Notes under the pieces: generated by a model
What the model was told of the DNA's origin: nothing
The model's database searches: none
The model's input: only the letters and a program-made list of their open reading frames with translations
Assembly: GCA_943371535.1 (NCBI GenBank)
Contig: CALRVE020000016.1
Location: 6,541 to 70,540, forward strand
Source: UBA1930 sp943371535
Lineage (GTDB): Bacteria; Bacteroidota; Bacteroidia; Chitinophagales; Chitinophagaceae
Length of the DNA: 64,000 bases
Direction of reading: 5' to 3'
Made by a program: the position numbers and the translations under genes
Shown: positions 61,326 to 64,000 of the stretch, in pieces
Layout of the letters: every line of letters starts with the position of its first letter
How positions within the stretch are numbered: position 1 is the first letter of the stretch

Positions 61326-61340
61326 ATACTATATATCATG

Positions 61341-61373
61341 GTAATAAAAAACCCCACCTAAAATTAGGCAGGG
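61341..61373 (-). terminator. Terminator for glutamine synthetase
   Basis: On the minus strand the stem CCCTGCCTAA / TTAGGTGGGG (with two G-U pairs) is followed by TTTTTTATT. Confidence 0.8.
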
Positions 61374-61406
61374 CATTTACGATTGCTCAAACAAAACAAA
61401 ACAAAA

Positions 61407-63596
61407 TTATCTTAAGAATAATAACTCTCTGTACTTAGGTAAACTCCAATCATCGTCATTCACCAAATGCTCTAATTTATCTACATGGTAACGAATTTTA
61501 TCGAAGTAAGCTTCTTTAACATCGGCACAATATGCAATAGCTCTTGCTCTTGTATCTTCAATTGCATTGGCTACTTTTCTTGCTTCAACTAAAGCATTTA
61601 CATTTTCGTAAATCGCTTGAATGTGAGCACTCACATCAGTTAAAATAGCTAATTGGCTGGCGTAAGAAGTTTCAGGTAACCCTGCTGTTTTCAAACCATT
61701 GATGTTAGTCAACAATTCATTTTGATAAGTTACTGCAGTTGGAATAATATGATTCAAAGCTAAATCGCCCATTATTCTTGCTTCAATTTGAACTTTCTTT
61801 AAGTACTTTTCTAGTTCAATTTCATGTCTTGCTTCAAGTTCTGTATGAGTATAAACATGATTGCCTTCAAATAACTTTTTAGCTTTATCGGTAATCATTG
61901 CATCTAAAGCTAATGGAGTGGTTGGTACATTTGGTAAGCCACGTTCAGCAGCTTCTTTATGCCATTCTTCGCTATAACCATCTCCTTCAAACAATACTTT
62001 TTTGCTGTCTTTAATATATTTCTGTAAAGTTTGCATAATAGCCACTTCCTTTTTCTCACCTTTTTCAATATGAGCATCTACTTCAACTTTAAAATTCTTC
62101 AAAGTTTCGGCCATGATAGTATTTAAAGTGGTCATTGCATTGGCACAGTTTGCACCAGAACCAACTGCTCTAAATTCAAATTTATTACCTGTAAATGCAA
62201 ATGGAGAAGTTCTATTTCTATCAGTATTGTCTAACAATAATTCAGGAATACTTTTATGAATATCTAGTTTTAAAATAGCTTCATCTTGTTCGTCAAATTT
62301 TTCGCCAACACGGCTTTCTATTTCACCCAAAACTTTAGCTAAATACTGACCCACAAAAACTGAAATAATTGCTGGTGGAGCTTCATTTGCACCTAAACGA
62401 TGATCGTTACCTGCACTAGCAATACTTGCTCTTAACAATTCAGCATAATCATGTACCGCTTTAATGGTATTTACAAAGAATGTTAAAAACATTAAATTGG
62501 TTTTTGGCGTTTTTCCTGGAGCTAATAAATTAACACCAGTATCTGTGCTCATACTCCAGTTGTTGTGTTTTCCACTACCATTAATACCTGCAAATGGTTT
62601 TTCATGAATGAGTACACGTAGGTTGTGGCGACGTGCAACTCTATCCATTACATCCATTAATAAAGTATTGTGATCAACTGCAATACTAACTTCTTCAAAT
62701 ATTGGAGCACACTCAAATTGAGCAGGTGCAACTTCGTTATGACGAGTTCTTAAAGGAATGCCTAATTTATAAGATTCGGTTTCAAAATCTCTCATGAAAG
62801 CATACGTTCTTTCAGGGATTGAACCAAAATAATGATCTTCTAATTGCTGACCTTTTGCAGGAGAAGCACCAAATACTGTACGACCACATTGTACCAAATC
62901 AGGACGAGCATTGGCTAAACCTTCATCAATTACAAAATATTCTTGTTCCCAACCTAAAGTAGCAGTTACTTTAGTTACATTTTTATCAAAATAATTACAA
63001 ACATCTACAGCACTTTTATTCAATGCTTCTAATGCTTTTAATAATGGAGCTTTATAATCTAAAGATTCTCCTGTATAAGAAATGAATATGGTAGGAATAC
63101 ATAAAGTTTTGCCATTGCCAATTTCCATGATAAATGCTGGAGAAGAAGGATCCCAAGCTGTATAACCTCTGGCTTCAAAAGTTGCTCTTAATCCACCATT
63201 TGGAAAAGAAGATGCATCGGGTTCTTGTTGTACCAAAGCAGCACCATCAAACTCTTCAATAGCAGTACCATCGCCTTTTAGAGTAAAAAAAGAATCATGT
63301 TTTTCGGCCGTAGTGCCTGTTAATGGTTGAAACCAATGTGTAAAGTGAGTAACACCTTTACTTTCGGCCCAAGCCCTTAATCCATTGGAAATTTGATTGG
63401 CTACTGTGCGATCAATTTTTTTACCACCTTTAATACTTGCACTAAGACTTTTATAAGCTTCATCGCTTAAATATTCTCTAGCAGTTTTAAGGGTAAACAC
63501 ATTTTCACCAAAAATGGAAGTGATTTTAGCCGAAGCTGGAACTTTTGTTTCTTCTGAAGTACTCAATGAACTAATAGCAGAAAATCTTAGTGACAT
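61407..63596 (-). CDS. glnN: Glutamine synthetase type III
   Basis: GSIII makes glutamine from glutamate, ammonia and ATP. The protein is about 729 residues, the size of the GSIII class found in Bacteroidota and much larger than GSI. It has EQEYFVID (glutamate/metal binding), TRHNEVAPAQFECAPIFE, the GINGSGKHNNWS loop and the C-terminal helical extension with the repeated Glu-rich segment. I take the start at the ATG at 63596 (MSLRFSAISS); an upstream in-frame ATG at 63620 adds eight residues. Monocistronic, with its terminator at 61341-61373. No PII or amt gene is adjacent. Confidence 0.95.
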   Translation of the reverse strand: MSLRFSAISSLSTSEETKVPASAKITSIFGENVFTLKTAREYLSDEAYKSLSASIKGGKKIDRTVANQISNGLRAWAESKGVTHFTHWFQPLTGTTAEKHDSFFTLKGDGTAIEEFDGAALVQQEPDASSFPNGGLRATFEARGYTAWDPSSPAFIMEIGNGKTLCIPTIFISYTGESLDYKAPLLKALEALNKSAVDVCNYFDKNVTKVTATLGWEQEYFVIDEGLANARPDLVQCGRTVFGASPAKGQQLEDHYFGSIPERTYAFMRDFETESYKLGIPLRTRHNEVAPAQFECAPIFEEVSIAVDHNTLLMDVMDRVARRHNLRVLIHEKPFAGINGSGKHNNWSMSTDTGVNLLAPGKTPKTNLMFLTFFVNTIKAVHDYAELLRASIASAGNDHRLGANEAPPAIISVFVGQYLAKVLGEIESRVGEKFDEQDEAILKLDIHKSIPELLLDNTDRNRTSPFAFTGNKFEFRAVGSGANCANAMTTLNTIMAETLKNFKVEVDAHIEKGEKKEVAIMQTLQKYIKDSKKVLFEGDGYSEEWHKEAAERGLPNVPTTPLALDAMITDKAKKLFEGNHVYTHTELEARHEIELEKYLKKVQIEARIMGDLALNHIIPTAVTYQNELLTNINGLKTAGLPETSYASQLAILTDVSAHIQAIYENVNALVEARKVANAIEDTRARAIAYCADVKEAYFDKIRYHVDKLEHLVNDDDWSLPKYRELLFLR

Positions 63597-63686
63597 AATT
63601 TTTTCGATTTTGTTCAGCAAATATGCAACAAAATGAAATAAAAATTGAAAAAAATATCGTTTTTAGTTTGTTTTTAAACAATTTTT

Positions 63687-63728
63687 TTAAAAAAATAATA
63701 TATAGTATTAATTATTATATATTATTTA
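63687..63728 (-). terminator. A/T-only hairpin terminator of the edge gene
   Basis: On the minus strand AAATAATATATA and TATATATTATTT form a hairpin, followed by TTTT. The left arm overlaps the stop codon of the edge gene. Confidence 0.4.
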
Positions 63729-64000
63729 AGCTTTCTTAATACTTTATTAGGTATTGATATCCAATACAGAATATACATTAGTAAGAAGGGTAAATAAATA
63801 CTTTTGTATCTAACGATGGCTCCAGAAAAGCTAACAGTATATCCCGTAATAATTAAAATTGTTAGTGCAAAAAATAGAATAGTTGTTAATAAAATAGAAT
63901 TTTTGTTAGTTTTTTTTCTGTAAAAAATTACGCCTAATAATAAAAATAGTATTCCAATATTTTCTGCAATTGCAGGTAAATAGCTTTTGTTTTTTGTTTG
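63722..64000 (-). CDS. C-terminal end of a membrane protein, cut by window edge
   Basis: Reading the minus strand from 64000, the frame QTKNKSYLPAIAENIG continues open for 92 codons to a TAA at 63722-63724, so the 5' end is outside the window. The visible part has three hydrophobic segments (about 16-26, 39-57 and 70-82) and a conserved-looking SGAIVRYKSIYLPFLLMYI motif between them, ending PNKVLRKLK. The motif resembles the last helices of bacterial membrane proteins such as glycosyltransferase-type or polysaccharide-related integral proteins, but no family can be named. It lies upstream of the glutamine synthetase gene on the same strand, 125 bp away. Confidence 0.6.
   Translation of the reverse strand, partial: QTKNKSYLPAIAENIGILFLLLGVIFYRKKTNKNSILLTTILFFALTILIITGYTVSFSGAIVRYKSIYLPFLLMYILYWISIPNKVLRKLK

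Overview
The window is AT-rich DNA from a member of the Bacteroidota, probably a Chitinophagaceae-like or related lineage. The evidence is several secreted proteins with type IX secretion (T9SS) C-terminal sorting domains, a TonB-dependent receptor with a carboxypeptidase-regulatory N-domain, a type III glutamine synthetase, the yceD-rpmF-plsX cluster with Bacteroidota-style proteins, and promoters of the TTTG / TAnnTTTG type instead of the sigma70 consensus. Gene starts mostly lack an obvious Shine-Dalgarno sequence, as expected for this phylum. The genus cannot be fixed by reading alone.

Layout. 1-9.5 kb: an edge-truncated unknown gene, a BaiN/YhiN-type flavoprotein, a TonB-dependent receptor, a DUF3347-like lipoprotein, an ABC-F ATPase and a secreted unknown. 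9.5-17 kb: YdeI-like protein, formimidoylglutamase, an operon of ribF and a CBM48-like/esterase protein, purM, ftsE, a small membrane protein and RNase Z. 17.2-19.5 kb: a T9SS protein with a frameshift in its start-codon A tract, preceded by a small outer-membrane barrel. 19.9-23 kb: an orphan response regulator, a small conserved protein and yceD-rpmF-plsX. 23-40 kb: three very large T9SS surface proteins in tandem (2528, 2279 and 850 residues) that share C-terminal cassettes. 40-45.5 kb: mnmA, aat, clpS, tRNA-Val, a YitT protein and lpdA. 45.8-52 kb: a glycosyltransferase, a degenerate YrdC-fold protein, two tiny paralogues, CCA-adding enzyme, a pRiA4b ORF-3-like protein, miaA and a secreted unknown. 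52-64 kb: a small basic protein, RNase P RNA, an M14-like putative peptidase, a GltD-like flavoprotein overlapping a pyruvate:ferredoxin oxidoreductase, another T9SS protein, type III glutamine synthetase, and the 3' end of a membrane-protein gene.

Genes that work together. RNA-related functions are frequent (mnmA, tRNA-Val, cca, miaA, rnz, rnpB). aat and clpS are adjacent and form the recognition half of an N-degron pathway. The GltD-like protein and PFOR overlap by 8 nt and probably form one electron-transfer unit. The four T9SS proteins and the outer-membrane barrel make up the cell-surface part of the window.

The least explained layer is non-coding. (1) A family of 7-bp-phased degenerate repeat tracts often abuts start or stop codons and enters the coding frames of ribF and, more weakly, purM. 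(2) Long hairpin repeats with cores like CCACGAAGGCAC or CCACGGATGCACGG occur in several places, including a modular element found twice with different inner hairpins. No phage, transposase, CRISPR array, defence system or biosynthetic cluster was found.
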